Source: Sphingobacteriales bacterium
GTDB taxonomy: Bacteria > Bacteroidota > Bacteroidia > Sphingobacteriales > Sphingobacteriaceae
Length of the DNA stretch: 64,000 bases
NCBI GenBank assembly: GCA_025353765.1
Contig: JANXOD010000016.1
Span: 343,398 to 407,397, forward strand
Direction of reading: 5' to 3'
Shown here: positions 8,697 to 18,229 of the stretch, one piece after another
Numbering within the stretch: position 1 is the first letter of the stretch
Layout: each line of letters opens with the position of its first letter
Translations under genes and position numbers: made by a program
Notes under the pieces: model-generated
What the model was told of the DNA's origin: nothing
The model's database searches: none
Seen by the model: the letters and a program-made list of their open reading frames with translations, nothing else

Positions 8697-9074
8697 TTAA
8701 TGTACATTTCTAAAGAGTCGCCTTTGGTATCGGGGTAATCTTTCAGTTAATATGGCTGCGCATATTCCAAAAATGCCCATACTGAGATGCGGAAGGTAAA
8801 CTTGGTGATTAAAATTAAAAACCCAGGGTGATGCTGCCAGAAATATGCCTGTTATTAAATTAATTTTTAAATGGGCAGGCATGGGAATGATTTTTAGTAT
8901 TCCGGCTTCATAATTTGTAAGCATTGCCGTAGCAATAAATATAATACCAACAACAACTGGGATTCGTTGGGCAATTCCGCCACTATTCAAATTAAAAAAC
9001 CAGGGAAAAGTAATTAGAAATATGCCGCTTAGATAGTCCAGCACTCCATAAAATTTTGTAGTTATAAATCTCAT
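8697..9074 (-). CDS. SPW repeat membrane protein
   Basis: A 125-residue protein with four membrane helices and two copies of the SPW-type motif: LSGIFLITFPWFFNL near the N-terminus and ITGIFLAASPWVFNF in the second half. Each half is one SPW repeat, a two-helix unit. The family occurs in many bacteria and its function is unknown. It stands alone between the DUF4833-like gene and the lysozyme gene. Confidence 0.85.
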   Translation of the reverse strand: MRFITTKFYGVLDYLSGIFLITFPWFFNLNSGGIAQRIPVVVGIIFIATAMLTNYEAGILKIIPMPAHLKINLITGIFLAASPWVFNFNHQVYLPHLSMGIFGICAAILTERLPRYQRRLFRNVH

Positions 9075-9210
9075 CTTGGTAGAATTTAGTTAATAATAAA
9101 TACATTATTTTAAATTATAACACAAATGAAGGTTGAATGTTTTTTATGAAAGAGTTTTTTATTAGTTAATATTAAATTTTTTTCATTGGCCTGTTTTTAA
9201 CGGGAGCTAA

Positions 9211-9963
9211 TTATTTTTTATTGCTGTTTATAATGGTCTCAAATTGCTTTCTATTGCTATAGTAAACATTTAAATCTATAAAACCATTAATCCCATTGAG
9301 ATGGCCTCTATTGGCAAATTGCCAAATGGTCCAACCTCTATTGTCTGGTAGCATTGGATGTGAATAGATATCTCTTATCCAAACAGGACATTGCCTGAAA
9401 TTATTAATGAGATAGTCGCTATAAAACTCCTTTGTTGAATATATTATAGGTTCTTGCCCATAGTATTTGGTAATTGTGGCAATGAAATCTCCAATTTCTT
9501 TAATTATAAGGAGTCCCGACTTATCTGTTTTGCAATTAGCTCCGAATTCTAAGTCAATTGCTGGAGGAAGTGACCCAGGCTCTTTAGGCACTGTTTCTAT
9601 AAAATTATTAGCCTGCTCAATTCCGGTTTTACAAAGCCTGTAGAAGTGGTAAGCTCCAACACTATATCCATATCGCTTTGCATTGTTCCAATTGTATTTG
9701 AATTTAGGATCTTTAAAGTCGGCCCCTTCGGTAGCTTTTATAAATATGAATGAAATATTTTCGTCTTTGAGTTTGTTCCAGTTAATGTTTCCCTGATGAT
9801 GAGAAAGATCAATCCCTATAATGGGAAATTCTTCAGATGAAGGATAGTTAAAACGCAAATAGCCCTTATAGAATAGAAAAGCAATTATTCCACAACTAAG
9901 AATTACTCCAACTATTCCAACAAAAAATATTTTGCAGAGTTTATGTTTAAACTTATTATTCAT
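9211..9963 (-). CDS. GH25 family lysozyme, membrane-anchored
   Basis: Glycoside hydrolase family 25 (Chalaropsis-type muramidase), which cleaves beta-1,4 bonds in peptidoglycan. After an N-terminal membrane helix (about 12-33) the domain begins with IIGIDLSHHQGNINW. FIKATEGADF, VGAYHFYR and PAIDLEFGANC follow, the last carrying the DxE catalytic pair at the end of a strand, and WIWQFANRG occurs near the C-terminus. These are the standard GH25 landmarks. No holin or phage gene is nearby, so it is more likely a cell-wall enzyme of the host than a phage endolysin. Confidence 0.9.
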   Translation of the reverse strand: MNNKFKHKLCKIFFVGIVGVILSCGIIAFLFYKGYLRFNYPSSEEFPIIGIDLSHHQGNINWNKLKDENISFIFIKATEGADFKDPKFKYNWNNAKRYGYSVGAYHFYRLCKTGIEQANNFIETVPKEPGSLPPAIDLEFGANCKTDKSGLLIIKEIGDFIATITKYYGQEPIIYSTKEFYSDYLINNFRQCPVWIRDIYSHPMLPDNRGWTIWQFANRGHLNGINGFIDLNVYYSNRKQFETIINSNKK

Positions 9964-10055
9964 TTAATAGTTCAGCAAATCTTGAAACGTTTACTGCATT
10001 ATTGCCTTTCCTTTATATAATAACTCTTTAATTTTTAGATTCAGCGGCAGTCTTA

Positions 10056-11432
10056 TTATGCTACTTCCTCTTCCTCTAAAAGTTTTTGATCTAGTTGCTT
10101 GCTGGCCTTAGCGCCTAATTTTTTTATTTTTTCCGCTGTATTTGTAAGATTTCCCCGCCCCGTTGAAAGTTTGTTAACCGCTTTTTCGTATATCTCCTGA
10201 CTTTGTTTTATACTTTTTCCAAGACCATCCATATCTCCGATAAAGCCTACGAATTTATCATACATCTCACCGCTTAAACGTGCTATTTCCATTACATTTT
10301 TATTTTGACGCTCTTGTTTCCATATGCTAGCAATAGTACGCAAAGTGGCCAATAAGGTAGAAGGGCTAACAATTACAACACGTTTATCCCAGGCAAAATT
10401 AAATAGATCGGCATCTTTTTGAACAGCAATACTAAAACAAGATTCTATAGGGATAAATAGCATCACAAAATCAGGCGAATTAATTTTATACAAGTCGCTG
10501 TAGTTTTTAGATGAAAGATTATTTACATGATTTTTAATGGACAAAATATGTTGTTTTGTAAACAACTCTCTATCTTCCTCATTATCGCAATCTACCAGTC
10601 GTGTGTATGCAATTAAAGAAACTTTTGCATCTACAACCAAGTGCTTTTCATCCGGAAGATCAATAATTACATCAGGTTGAAAACTACTGCCCTCTAAGGT
10701 TTTTATATTAGCCTGGATACGATATCCCCGGTCTTTAACCAAACCGGAACGCTCCAGAACGCGTTCTAAAATTATTTCGCCCCAATTGCCCTGCTTTTTA
10801 TTGTCGCCTTTTAATGCCTTGGTTAGATTTTGGGTTTCAAGACTCATCATTTTATTGAGATCCATTAATTGGGTAATCACACCTTTTAATGTGTTACGCT
10901 CATCCGATTCTGCTTTATAAACCTTATCCACCTTTTCTTCAAAAGCTTTGATGTTTTCTTTAAGGGGATTTAAGAGAATATCCAGATTGCTACGGTTTTG
11001 TTCAGTAAACTTCTGTGTTTTTTCATCCAGAATTTTTGTAGCAATCAATTCAAAATCCTTATTAAATTTCTCCTGATTTTTTTGCATCTCAATAGTCTGT
11101 TCGGCAATCTTTTGTTTTTGAGCTTCCATCCATGATCGGGAACTTTCTAATGATTGATTAACTTGGGCTAACTTTTCGCGTTCGCGTGATAATTCTTCTA
11201 TCAATCTCTCTTGTTCCGTTTTAAGTAAAGAGGTAATATTTTCTTTTTCGAGCTGAAAATTCTGTGATCTTTCTTCGGCTTTAGCCAAACTAATTTTCAA
11301 TTGATCATTTTCAATCTTTAACCGATTAAGCTCCGCCATATCCGGCTCAACAGACGCCTTAGACCGTCTAAAATAAAACAGAATAACAATTAAAAGAATT
11401 ATACTAGCAGCCAGTAAAATTTGCTTGTCCAT
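10056..11432 (-). CDS. rmuC: RmuC family protein (DNA recombination-associated)
   Basis: The N-terminal membrane helix (about 5-20) is followed by a long coiled coil (about 30-200, rich in Glu, Lys and Gln) and then the RmuC domain, which is related to PD-(D/E)xK nucleases. Landmarks are GNWGEIILERVLERSGL, the segment QPDVIIDLPD followed by VVDAKVSL, which contains the D...DAK nuclease-like core, and VIVSPSTLLATLRTI. In E. coli RmuC limits inversions at short inverted repeats and affects recombination; the exact substrate is unsettled. Length and order are normal for the family. It is a single gene here. Confidence 0.93.
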   Translation of the reverse strand: MDKQILLAASIILLIVILFYFRRSKASVEPDMAELNRLKIENDQLKISLAKAEERSQNFQLEKENITSLLKTEQERLIEELSREREKLAQVNQSLESSRSWMEAQKQKIAEQTIEMQKNQEKFNKDFELIATKILDEKTQKFTEQNRSNLDILLNPLKENIKAFEEKVDKVYKAESDERNTLKGVITQLMDLNKMMSLETQNLTKALKGDNKKQGNWGEIILERVLERSGLVKDRGYRIQANIKTLEGSSFQPDVIIDLPDEKHLVVDAKVSLIAYTRLVDCDNEEDRELFTKQHILSIKNHVNNLSSKNYSDLYKINSPDFVMLFIPIESCFSIAVQKDADLFNFAWDKRVVIVSPSTLLATLRTIASIWKQERQNKNVMEIARLSGEMYDKFVGFIGDMDGLGKSIKQSQEIYEKAVNKLSTGRGNLTNTAEKIKKLGAKASKQLDQKLLEEEEVA

Positions 11433-11500
11433 TCACTAAAATTTTTATCAAAAATAATCAAATTGATACTTAAATAATCCCTTAAAGGGAATTGACAGGA

Positions 11501-12640
11501 TTAAGAATTTAAGACAAGGTTGGCTACCTGTTCACCAACCAAACTACCTATGGCAACACCCATCCCATTACAGCGGATACTACAGAAAATATTTGGCTTT
11601 ATTTGCTTAATAATGGGGCTTAATTTATCGCCAAAGCCCATAACTCCACTCCAACGTTGTTCTATTTTTACTTTTTGCTTTGGTAGTATAACATCAAAAA
11701 GTAATTCTTCCAAAGCAGATTGAACAGGGTTTGTAATGCCGGACTCTATAGTTTCTTCCGCCTTAAAATCTAGATTACGGCCTCCCCCTAATAGAATTCG
11801 GTTATTAATATTTCTGAAATAATAATACCCGTGATCATAATGAAAAGTTCCTTTAATTTTTAATCCTTCAATGGGTTCGGTAATTAAAACCTGCCCGCGA
11901 CCAGGAAGTATATTTAAATCTGGATAAAATGCAGATGTAAAAGCGTTTGTAGCCAGAATAATTTTTTTTGTACGAAAATCTCCCTGACTGGTTTGCAAAG
12001 TTATTTCAGTAGAATTATTGCAGATTTTTTTAACATAGCAATTGTTAAAAACAGCTACCCCTAAACCCTGCACTTTAGATAAAAGGGCCCGCATCATTTT
12101 ACCGGTGTCAATTTGGGCCTCGTATTTATTTTTTATAATAGTTTGGATTCTATTTAAACCGAAATCAACAATTTTTTCATTGGATACCGAATAAATATCT
12201 GGCTTACCTATAACCTGTGCAAAAAGTTGGTTAAAATATGAGATTTGATCAACACATTGACTAGCAAAATTAACATCCCGATCTTTAAAAATTTCATACC
12301 CGTTCCATTGCTTAAAATCAATACCGTGTTCCCCTAAATTACTACGTAGTTTTTCCAAACCTTTCCACCTCATTTCTACTACTTTCAATAATTCTTCTTC
12401 GGTAGTATTTTCAAGCTCATCTATGATCTCAGAAATACTTCCAAAACAGGCGAATCCGGCATTTTTTGTACTTGCGCCGGCAGGTAAAAACCCGGCTTCC
12501 AAAACTCCGACCTTTAGTTTAGGTTGTGTTTGTTTTAAGTGAAGGGCAGCGCTTAAGCCCACAATTCCGCTGCCTACAATTAAAACATCGTATCCGGATA
12601 AAAAAGAAGTTTGTTCCCAGTAGGAAAAATTTGAATTCAT
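11501..12640 (-). CDS. FAD-dependent oxidoreductase (DAO family)
   Basis: It opens with a Rossmann FAD-binding site, DVLIVGSGIVGLSAALHL, and an early GxxxxGAS stretch (GFLPAGASTKNAGFA). KKIILATNAF occurs at the second FAD contact and GNGMGVA-like RCNGMGVAIGSLVGEQVA at the C-terminus. This is the pattern of the glycine/D-amino-acid oxidase family (DadA, PuuB-like enzymes). The substrate is probably an amine or amino acid but cannot be read from sequence. Length (379) is typical. It is divergent from the YugP-type protease gene, whose start lies about 70 bases away. Confidence 0.85.
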   Translation of the reverse strand: MNSNFSYWEQTSFLSGYDVLIVGSGIVGLSAALHLKQTQPKLKVGVLEAGFLPAGASTKNAGFACFGSISEIIDELENTTEEELLKVVEMRWKGLEKLRSNLGEHGIDFKQWNGYEIFKDRDVNFASQCVDQISYFNQLFAQVIGKPDIYSVSNEKIVDFGLNRIQTIIKNKYEAQIDTGKMMRALLSKVQGLGVAVFNNCYVKKICNNSTEITLQTSQGDFRTKKIILATNAFTSAFYPDLNILPGRGQVLITEPIEGLKIKGTFHYDHGYYYFRNINNRILLGGGRNLDFKAEETIESGITNPVQSALEELLFDVILPKQKVKIEQRWSGVMGFGDKLSPIIKQIKPNIFCSIRCNGMGVAIGSLVGEQVANLVLNS

Positions 12641-12712
12641 GTGCTTTTAAAGGCAAGTATCCATAAAACAATTTCTGTTCATTATTCTTTTTAAATAGTA
12701 AATATCAAAACT

Positions 12713-13405
12713 ATGGGATTATTATTATTTATAGTCATTGCTCTTGTAAGTTTTATTGTGCAATGGCGGTTTAAAAGCAAATTTAAACAATATTCAGAAA
12801 TGCCATTAGCCTCCGGATTAAGTGGTAAAGATATCGCAGAAAAAATGTTACAGGATAACGGTATAGTTAATGTAAATATCATTTCTGTTGGAGGTCAATT
12901 ATCTGATCATTATAATCCTGCAGACAGAACTGTAAACTTAAGTCCGGAAGTATACCACGGACAGAGTGTGGCAGCAGCGGCAGTTGCTTCTCATGAATGT
13001 GGCCATGCGGTACAACATGCTAAAGCATATGCATGGTTATCATTGCGTACTGCAATTGTTCCAGTTGTAAGTATAGCTTCAAACCTGCTTCAATGGGTTT
13101 TTATGTTAGGAATTATTATGGCGGCTTCATCTTTGGGTTATACATTATTGCTGGTGGCTTTTGCCGCAATGGTTGTAATCACCTTGTTTAGTTTGATCAC
13201 CTTGCCTGTAGAATTTGATGCAAGTCGCAGAGCTTTAGCCTGGTTAAATATGAAAAGAGGAATTATGCAAACCAATGTGGAATATGCGCAGGCGAAAGAT
13301 GCTTTATGGTGGGCTGCAATGACTTATGTTGTTGCGGCTTTAGGAGCCATTGCTCAATTATTATATCTGTTTATGATGCTTTTTGGCGGTAGAAGAAATC
13401 GTTAG
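12713..13405 (+). CDS. membrane zinc metallopeptidase, YugP family
   Basis: The protein has one N-terminal helix and two or three more after the active site. The zinc motif is SHECGHAVQHA (HExxH at about residue 94). VEFDASRRALAWL, in the later part, is the conserved segment that supplies the other ligands in this family. YugP-type enzymes are inner-membrane proteases of unknown substrate. Length (230) is typical. It ends in a strong hairpin shared with the convergent apaG gene. Confidence 0.9.
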   Translation: MGLLLFIVIALVSFIVQWRFKSKFKQYSEMPLASGLSGKDIAEKMLQDNGIVNVNIISVGGQLSDHYNPADRTVNLSPEVYHGQSVAAAAVASHECGHAVQHAKAYAWLSLRTAIVPVVSIASNLLQWVFMLGIIMAASSLGYTLLLVAFAAMVVITLFSLITLPVEFDASRRALAWLNMKRGIMQTNVEYAQAKDALWWAAMTYVVAALGAIAQLLYLFMMLFGGRRNR

Positions 13406-13428
13406 AATATATTAACTATTAATACGGT

Positions 13429-13466
13429 AAATCCCCGTTTTTGATTTATTCAAAACGGGGGGTTAT
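13429..13466. terminator. hairpin between convergent YugP-type and apaG genes
   Basis: CCCCGTTTT (13433-13441) pairs with AAAACGGGG (13452-13460) around a short AT-rich loop. It lies between two convergent genes and can serve both, although the U-runs outside the stem are short. Confidence 0.65.
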
Positions 13467-13485
13467 TAATTATTTACACAAATCT

Positions 13486-13872
13486 TTAGTTTAATTTATA
13501 CGGTGCAATTAAATAAAATATGGGCACATTTACCTGAAATCGACTACCATCAGCAATACGTTTCATCTCATAAAATCCTTTCATACTTCCTATATCGGTT
13601 TTTAAATTACATCCCGAAACATATTCGTGGCTATCGCCCGGCTCAATAACAGGTTGTTGGCCAACTACACCTTCTCCATCTACGTCGCGATGAGCCCCGT
13701 TAGAATCAAAAATTTTCCAGTGGCGATTAAGCAATTGAACACTGTGCTCAGTAAGGTTCTCTATACTTACTTTATAGGCAAACATAAAATGTTCATTTGC
13801 CGGATTTGAATACTCTGGCTGGTAGATAGTTTCTACTGATACTTTTACGCCATCTGTTATTTCGGTTACCAT
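13486..13872 (-). CDS. apaG: ApaG protein
   Basis: A 128-residue immunoglobulin-fold protein of the ApaG/DUF525 family. Landmarks are VKVSVETIYQPEYSNP, FAYKVSIENL, RHWKIFDSNG, VDGEGVVGQQPVIEPG and GSMKGFYEM. ApaG is linked to Co2+/Mg2+ efflux phenotypes and nucleotide-polyphosphate metabolism in enterobacteria; its molecular action is uncertain. A TTG-started frame extends six codons further upstream, but I prefer the ATG at 13872 (MVTEITDG), which matches the usual family N-terminus. Confidence 0.9.
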   Translation of the reverse strand: MVTEITDGVKVSVETIYQPEYSNPANEHFMFAYKVSIENLTEHSVQLLNRHWKIFDSNGAHRDVDGEGVVGQQPVIEPGDSHEYVSGCNLKTDIGSMKGFYEMKRIADGSRFQVNVPIFYLIAPYKLN

Positions 13873-14040
13873 AGTTAAATGTTTATTCAATTAGTAAATG
13901 TCAAATTTCTAGCAATTTTAAGATAAGAGTATCTGCTGTTTTATTGGGATAATATTCCATCTTTTGTAAATTCATTAATTAGTGTTTAATAATCTAATAT
14001 AAACAAAAATGTTGTTATTAAAAATAAATTAAAATTTTAA

Positions 14041-15033
14041 TTAAATTATTTCAAATTCAAACTTTTCATCTATTTCTTCTAAAACCGATTGAATGTCCTG
14101 AATGTTTTCAAATGACACCAATTTCATTCGAAATTCTTTAAAATTTGGAATTCCTTTGAAATAATTAGAGTAATGTCTTCTCATTTCAAAAACACCTGTT
14201 TTTTCACCTTTCCAAGCAATTGATTTATCTAAATGCGTACGACAAACCTCCACTCTTTCACTTATTGTTGGTCCGGGTAAATGCTCTCCGGTTTTAAAAA
14301 AATGTTTTATTTCTCTAAAGATCCAGGGATATCCAATAGCTGCACGACCAATCATGATTCCGTCTATTTCATACTCCAATTTCCAGTTCGCAGCTTTTTC
14401 AACCGTATCTACATCTCCATTCCCAAAAATTGGGATCCTTATCCTTGGATTTCTTTTGATCTCACGTATTAATGTCCAGTCGGCACTGCCTTTGTACATT
14501 TGAGCACGCGTGCGACCATGAATAGTTAATGCCTGTATCCCAATATCTTGTAAACGTTCAGCAACTTCGTATACGTTTTTTGTGTTATCATCCCAACCTA
14601 AACGCGTTTTTACGGTAACCGGGAGATGAGTAGATTCAACAACCGCTTTGGTCATTTTTACCATTTTATCAATATCCTGTAATAGACTAGCTCCGGCACC
14701 ACGACAGGCCACATTTTTTACAGGGCATCCATAATTTATATCAATCAAATCCGGGTTTACTTCAGAAGCTATACGTGTAGCCTCACGCATAGTTTCAATT
14801 TCGCTTCCAAATATTTGTATTCCGATAGGGCGTTCATATTCAAAAATGTCAAGTTTCGCTCTACTTTTGGCGGCATCGCGTATCAACCCTTCTGAAGATA
14901 TAAATTCGGTATACATCATGTCCACGCCGTTTTGCTTGCACACAAAACGGAAAGGCGGATCACTCACATCTTCCATTGGTGCCAGTAGCAGCGGAAACTC
15001 TCCTAAATCTATATTTCCAATCTTAATTGACAT
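14041..15033 (-). CDS. dusB: tRNA-dihydrouridine synthase (DusB type)
   Basis: FMN enzyme that reduces uridines in the tRNA D-loop. The TIM-barrel order is intact: LLLAPMEDVSDPPFR (FMN loop), FISSEGL, GIQIFGSE, IDINYGCPVKNV with the catalytic cysteine at about 103, GAGASLL, VKTRLGWD, TIHGRTRAQMYKG, IFGNGDV and IMIGRAAIG. The C-terminal third is the small helical tRNA-binding domain. Length (330) is normal. Assignment to DusB rather than DusA/C rests on overall pattern and on DusB being the usual Dus of Bacteroidota. The gene is divergent from the CPBP protease. Confidence 0.92.
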   Translation of the reverse strand: MSIKIGNIDLGEFPLLLAPMEDVSDPPFRFVCKQNGVDMMYTEFISSEGLIRDAAKSRAKLDIFEYERPIGIQIFGSEIETMREATRIASEVNPDLIDINYGCPVKNVACRGAGASLLQDIDKMVKMTKAVVESTHLPVTVKTRLGWDDNTKNVYEVAERLQDIGIQALTIHGRTRAQMYKGSADWTLIREIKRNPRIRIPIFGNGDVDTVEKAANWKLEYEIDGIMIGRAAIGYPWIFREIKHFFKTGEHLPGPTISERVEVCRTHLDKSIAWKGEKTGVFEMRRHYSNYFKGIPNFKEFRMKLVSFENIQDIQSVLEEIDEKFEFEII

Positions 15034-15077
15034 TAGCTATCTTCAACGCAATATTTTGCACTTTAATTATTGAGCGG

Positions 15078-15085
15078 CAAAATTA
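15078..15085 (-). promoter_or_regulatory. -7 promoter box for dusB
   Basis: On the minus strand this reads TAATTTTG, a match to the Bacteroidota TAnnTTTG box, giving a leader of about 40 bases to the dusB start at 15033. I found no TTTG at the expected -33 spacing. Confidence 0.4.
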
Positions 15086-15101
15086 CAAATAATTAATTAC
15101 C

Positions 15102-16043
15102 ATGTCTGAATACAGGTCAACGGAGCGTCATCCTTTTATTTCATTGCTATTGCTGCTTGGGCTTGCATTTGCAGGAGCTTTTATTTTTACAATCATTGGA
15201 GTTATTATTGGCGGGGCTATTTATGGAATTAAACCACTTTTTGAGATCGCATCCGGCAAACAAACTGCTTTAGATTTTTTAAAGCTAATACAGATATTTT
15301 CTTCTATGGGGATGTTTATTTTCCCGCCTTTATTTTTAGCCAGACTGGAAAGTAAAAATTGGATAGCATATTTAAAGCTCAACCGGTTTTCAATCTCTTT
15401 ATTTATAGTTACTATTCTTATTGTATTTAGTTCCGGTGCTTTACTTGAATGGACTGCCGAGATGAATGGAAATATGAAACTTCCGGTTTTTCTAAAAGGA
15501 GTTGAAGACTGGATGCATAACCAGGAAATTCAATTAAGTAAATTGACTAAACAATTGCTAGTGATGAATTCTGTTCTGGCGTTAGTGGTTAATTTACTGA
15601 TGATTGCTATTATTCCCGCTATTGGTGAAGAGTTATTTTTTAGAGGCTGCTTACAGCGTATTTTTAAACGATGGATAGGTAACTATCATGCTGCTATCTG
15701 GGTAACAGCCATTATTTTTAGTGCGATACATATTCAATTTTATGGCTTTTTACCACGCATGCTTTTAGGAGCTCTATTTGGATATTTATTGGTTTGGAGT
15801 AAAAGTTTATGGTTGCCTATGCTGGCTCATTTTCTAAATAATGCAACAGCTGTAATTACTGCATATGTTTACCAGAAAAAAGGAATTTCCCTTGATAAAC
15901 TGGATCAGGCTGAATCTTTTTCATGGCCGGTATATTTGATTAGTTTTACAGCTACTTTAGTTTTATTATGGGTTTTTTATAAAAAATCTTTAATGAAACA
16001 ATCAGAAATAGCAGCACAAACAGATGGAACAAGACTGGGTTAA
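15102..16043 (+). CDS. CPBP family intramembrane glutamic protease
   Basis: A multi-spanning membrane protein (about eight helices) of the Rce1/CPBP family. The catalytic motif EELFFRG lies near residue 176. It is followed by the second motif HIQFYGFLPRMLLG and the third HFLNNATA, which carry the remaining conserved His and Asn residues. These proteases cleave within membranes; bacterial substrates are mostly unknown. The 3' end overlaps the start of the DUF2007 gene by 20 bases, so the two are translationally linked, and cdsA follows closely. Confidence 0.9.
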   Translation: MSEYRSTERHPFISLLLLLGLAFAGAFIFTIIGVIIGGAIYGIKPLFEIASGKQTALDFLKLIQIFSSMGMFIFPPLFLARLESKNWIAYLKLNRFSISLFIVTILIVFSSGALLEWTAEMNGNMKLPVFLKGVEDWMHNQEIQLSKLTKQLLVMNSVLALVVNLLMIAIIPAIGEELFFRGCLQRIFKRWIGNYHAAIWVTAIIFSAIHIQFYGFLPRMLLGALFGYLLVWSKSLWLPMLAHFLNNATAVITAYVYQKKGISLDKLDQAESFSWPVYLISFTATLVLLWVFYKKSLMKQSEIAAQTDGTRLG

Positions 16044-16227
16044 GATATATACATCACATGATTTTTTTAAATCAGAGTTGGTTCGCCAAGTTTTGATAGA
16101 TCATGAAATAGAGACTATTTTAATGAATAAACAGTTCTCAGCCTATAATATGGGCGAAGTTGAAGTATATATTCATCAGGATAATTTTCAAAAAGCATTA
16201 GAAATCATTATCAAAAACGAATTATAA
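16024..16227 (+). CDS. DUF2007-type small signal-transducing-like protein
   Basis: A 67-residue protein with the ferredoxin-like DUF2007 pattern: WVKIYTSHDFFKSELVRQVL, then a strand IETILMN, and VEVYIHQDNFQKALEII. The family is called a putative prokaryotic signal-transducing protein, but no mechanism is established. Its ATG lies inside the end of the CPBP gene (20-base overlap) and cdsA starts 38 bases after its stop, so it is the middle gene of a three-gene operon. Confidence 0.82.
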   Translation: MEQDWVKIYTSHDFFKSELVRQVLIDHEIETILMNKQFSAYNMGEVEVYIHQDNFQKALEIIIKNEL

Positions 16228-16265
16228 TTTTAAAACATAATGCATAAAATCTCAATACTCTCTTC

Positions 16266-17072
16266 ATGAAAACACGGGCAATTACCGGATTCTTTTTTGT
16301 GGCCGTGATGCTGGCTTCAGTATTACTTGGAGTTTACGCGTTTACCTTGTTTTTTTTAATACTCAGCGTACTTTGTGTGGAAGAGTTTTACAGATTAATA
16401 AGTACGGATGCTATTAAACCTCAAAAGCGTTGGGGATTAGCACTTGCAATAAGTATTTACCTACCACTAAGCATGTATTATTTCAGAGGAGAACCTTTGA
16501 AAAATGTGCTGATATGTGTTCCCGTTTCAGTTTTAGTTATTGTGGCAGAGCTTTACCGCAAATATCAAAACCCATTTCATAATATAGCCTATACTTTATT
16601 GGGGGTATTGTTTGCAGCAATTCCATTCTGCTTCTTCTATGCGATAGCATTTACAGATGGTACCTATTCATCTCATTATCCATTAGCATTCCTTATTCTT
16701 CTTTGGGCAAGTGATACAGGAGCCTACTTGTTTGGCATTAAACTGGGTAAACATAAATTATTTGAGCGGCATTCACCTAAAAAAACATGGGAAGGCTTTA
16801 TTGGCGGGATGATAACAAGTTTACTTGCTGCCACTGCAATTAGCGTATACTTTCATGAATTACCAATCATTCACTGGCTGGTAATTTCCTTAATTATTGC
16901 TACAGCCGGAACATTAGGCGACCTATCAGAATCAATGCTTAAACGTAGTGTATCTGCTAAAGATTCCGGTTCACTTCTACCTGGCCATGGAGGCTTGCTT
17001 GACCGTTTTGATGGCTTGCTGCTTGCGGCGCCCCTTGTATTTGTATATTTGCAGTTTATAAGCGCTTTCTAA
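16266..17072 (+). CDS. cdsA: phosphatidate cytidylyltransferase
   Basis: Makes CDP-diacylglycerol from phosphatidic acid and CTP at the inner membrane, the entry to all phospholipid head-group branches. It has about seven hydrophobic helices. The CDP-diglyceride synthetase signature is complete near the C-terminus: SVSAKDSGSLLPGHGGLLDR followed by FDG. The earlier segment SDTGAYLFG and HSPKKTWEGFIGG are also family-typical. Length (268) is normal. The product feeds enzymes such as the psd-type decarboxylase pathway represented at 45862-46524. Confidence 0.95.
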   Translation: MKTRAITGFFFVAVMLASVLLGVYAFTLFFLILSVLCVEEFYRLISTDAIKPQKRWGLALAISIYLPLSMYYFRGEPLKNVLICVPVSVLVIVAELYRKYQNPFHNIAYTLLGVLFAAIPFCFFYAIAFTDGTYSSHYPLAFLILLWASDTGAYLFGIKLGKHKLFERHSPKKTWEGFIGGMITSLLAATAISVYFHELPIIHWLVISLIIATAGTLGDLSESMLKRSVSAKDSGSLLPGHGGLLDRFDGLLLAAPLVFVYLQFISAF

Positions 17073-17161
17073 TAAATTAGCTTATATTTAATACCCAATT
17101 AAACTGAATTATACTTTTAATTGTTTGATATAATCAGCACCCGTAAAGATAATACTCATTA

Positions 17162-18229
17162 ATGGAACAACCTGTTAATTCACAGCAAGAAAACGTTCCG
17201 AAAGAGAACGTTAGGAAGGACCGCTCTCTTTTATATATGGGAGCAGGTCTAAGCGCTGTTATTTTGATAATGGGTTATCTCACTTTTTTTGTCAATGACC
17301 TCAGTACATTATTCTCAACAAAAGAAAAAGTTATTCGAACAGCAAATAATAAATCTGAACTACTTAATAAAAACGCGGGGATGGATGATGTAGAAATACA
17401 TAGTTCGTTGGTTAAGTTCATAGAGGCGTTTTACTACGATCAGCAACGGGGCTATTTTGATCCGCCGAGCTACTTTTCTAATATCACAGAAACATATTAT
17501 AATTTCCACAACCTAACCTATCAACGCCTTCGCGAGGTTCATTATAAGCGTTTATCTAATATGCTTAATATGTCGCAGAGTTGGAATGTATCCTCTTTAA
17601 CCTATACCCGGAATGGTTCGCAACTTATTGTTAATTTTTGGACACAGGTGAGTTATTATAGACCATCAACCCATAGGCAAGAATCCGCTGAAATAAAAAA
17701 TGAGATGATTATTGATGAGAATGGGAAAATAGCATCATTACGTGAGTTGGAAGTCACAAATCTAAACTCCTATATTGTAGCTTCAAAAATTGATACAGCA
17801 GCAGCTGAAGGTGAAGAAACGGGCTATACCAATTCCGAAGTCGCAAAAGAATCTAATATTACTCAAACAGAATCTTCAGAAAATCCCGAAGGTAAGTCTG
17901 ACAATAAACTTTATGATTTAGGTACTGTTCAATCAGTTCCCGAATTTGTTGGCGGACAAAAAGCGTTGGCGAAGTATCTAAAATCAAATTTAAAATATCC
18001 ACTTTCTGCGCAAGAAAATAATGTACAGGGAAAAGTATATATCAGTTTTGTCGTTAATAAAAATGGAGGCCTTACTGATTTAAAAATAATAAAAGGTATA
18101 GGTAACGGTTGTGACGAAGAAGCAATGCGTGTTTTAAAATCCAGCCCTGCATGGAAACCCGGGATGAACGATAATAAAGCGGTTAGAACATCTTATACAC
18201 TTCCTATAACGTTCCAACTTGCTAATTAA
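17162..18229 (+). CDS. TonB C-terminal domain protein (energy-transducer-like)
   Basis: A short cytoplasmic N-terminus precedes one membrane helix (about 25-46). A roughly 200-residue extracytoplasmic region follows, the first part of which (about 80-190) resembles an NTF2-like fold. The last 90 residues are a TonB C-terminal domain: PEFVGGQKALAKYLKSNLKYP, then VQGKVYISFVVNKNGGLTDL, and a terminal TYTLPITFQL-like strand (SYTLPITFQL). The proline-rich periplasm-spanning linker of classical TonB is missing, so this may not energise outer-membrane transport; many Bacteroidota carry such variants. The gene overlaps the 3' end of mfd by eight bases, convergently. Confidence 0.82.
   Translation: MEQPVNSQQENVPKENVRKDRSLLYMGAGLSAVILIMGYLTFFVNDLSTLFSTKEKVIRTANNKSELLNKNAGMDDVEIHSSLVKFIEAFYYDQQRGYFDPPSYFSNITETYYNFHNLTYQRLREVHYKRLSNMLNMSQSWNVSSLTYTRNGSQLIVNFWTQVSYYRPSTHRQESAEIKNEMIIDENGKIASLRELEVTNLNSYIVASKIDTAAAEGEETGYTNSEVAKESNITQTESSENPEGKSDNKLYDLGTVQSVPEFVGGQKALAKYLKSNLKYPLSAQENNVQGKVYISFVVNKNGGLTDLKIIKGIGNGCDEEAMRVLKSSPAWKPGMNDNKAVRTSYTLPITFQLAN

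Noticed and set aside
9211..9963. GH25 lysozyme as sign of a prophage
   Set aside because: There is no holin, tail, integrase or attachment site near it, and it has its own membrane anchor; a host wall enzyme is simpler.
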